From Oscillospiraceae bacterium (GTDB taxonomy: Bacteria > Bacillota > Clostridia > Oscillospirales > Oscillospiraceae), in the NCBI GenBank assembly GCA_029009035.1, contig JAQXJQ010000151.1, forward strand, positions 1 to 5,782: DNA of 5,782 bases. The letters are read 5' to 3'. This document shows positions 5,703 through 5,782 of this stretch, piece after piece; the stretch's first letter is position 1, and each line of letters starts with the position of its first letter. The notes under the pieces were generated by a model. The model was given only the letters and a program-made list of their open reading frames with translations. It did not search any database and was not told the origin of the DNA. Made by a program: the position numbers and the translations under genes.

Positions 5703-5782
5703 TTGAAGCACAAAATCGCGGGCTTCTGCGCCGTATTTGCCGCCCTGCTCGTCTCCATCCTCACCCCCGCGCTGGCCGGAGG
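5703..5782 (+). CDS. Secreted protein, 5' end only (signal peptide; cut by window edge)
   Basis: A reading frame opens at TTG 5703 and stays open to the window edge, giving 26 complete residues. They form a typical signal peptide: a basic start (KHK), a hydrophobic core (AGFCAVFAALLVSIL) and a PALAG end fitting signal peptidase I cleavage after ALA. The gap to the DUF4956 stop is only 17 bases, with no terminator, so it is likely the third gene of the operon. A purine-rich aaaggcggg at 5685-5693 may be its ribosome site, though the spacing of 9 to 13 bases is long. The mature protein is not visible. In similar clusters a CotH-type or carbohydrate-binding secreted protein often follows, but that is only an expectation here. 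Confidence 0.65.
   Translation, partial: MKHKIAGFCAVFAALLVSILTPALAG

Overview
This is a GC-rich bacterial window whose genes carry good Shine-Dalgarno sites, a sigma-A type promoter and intrinsic terminators. That style, together with the protein families (PhoU-fused Na/Pi transporter, orphan PfoR-like EIIC, VTC-domain protein with DUF4956), suggests a high-GC member of the Clostridia, perhaps Oscillospiraceae (Flavonifractor, Oscillibacter or Lawsonibacter-like). The placement is inference from style and gene content, not from a marker gene.

Layout. Positions 1-269 hold no gene. They contain two adjacent imperfect palindromes (1-107 and 118-222) with related TGAC/GTCA tetraloop tips, then a short leader (225-265) that can fold in two mutually exclusive ways, one of which hides the ribosome binding site of the next gene. 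Positions 270-2012 (+) encode a Na+/phosphate cotransporter with a C-terminal PhoU-like domain, closed by a terminator at 2022-2053. A promoter with consensus -35 and -10 hexamers (2069-2096), followed by small palindromes, drives a lone PfoR/PTS EIIC-like membrane protein (2162-3235, +). That gene ends in a 16-bp perfect-stem terminator. Convergent to it, a membrane-anchored polysaccharide deacetylase (4122-3364, -) ends in its own terminator, which overlaps its stop codon. A 179-bp divergent intergenic region separates the deacetylase from a tightly spaced + strand operon: a VTC-domain (polyphosphate polymerase-like) protein (4302-4994), a DUF4956 membrane protein (5008-5685), and the start of a secreted protein (from 5703, signal peptide visible, cut by the window edge).

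How the genes may work together. The most interesting unit is the VTC + DUF4956 + secreted-protein operon. A soluble CYTH-fold polyphosphate polymerase domain without its own membrane part is encoded directly before a small multi-spanning membrane protein. This resembles the split between catalytic and membrane modules of the eukaryotic VTC complex and suggests a bacterial membrane-coupled polymer synthesis or export system. A phosphate importer of the NptA type lies about 2.3 kb upstream, so a phosphate theme is possible, but the genes between are unrelated and belong to separate transcription units. The deacetylase points to envelope modification. No mobile-element gene, CRISPR array, rRNA or complete tRNA was seen.
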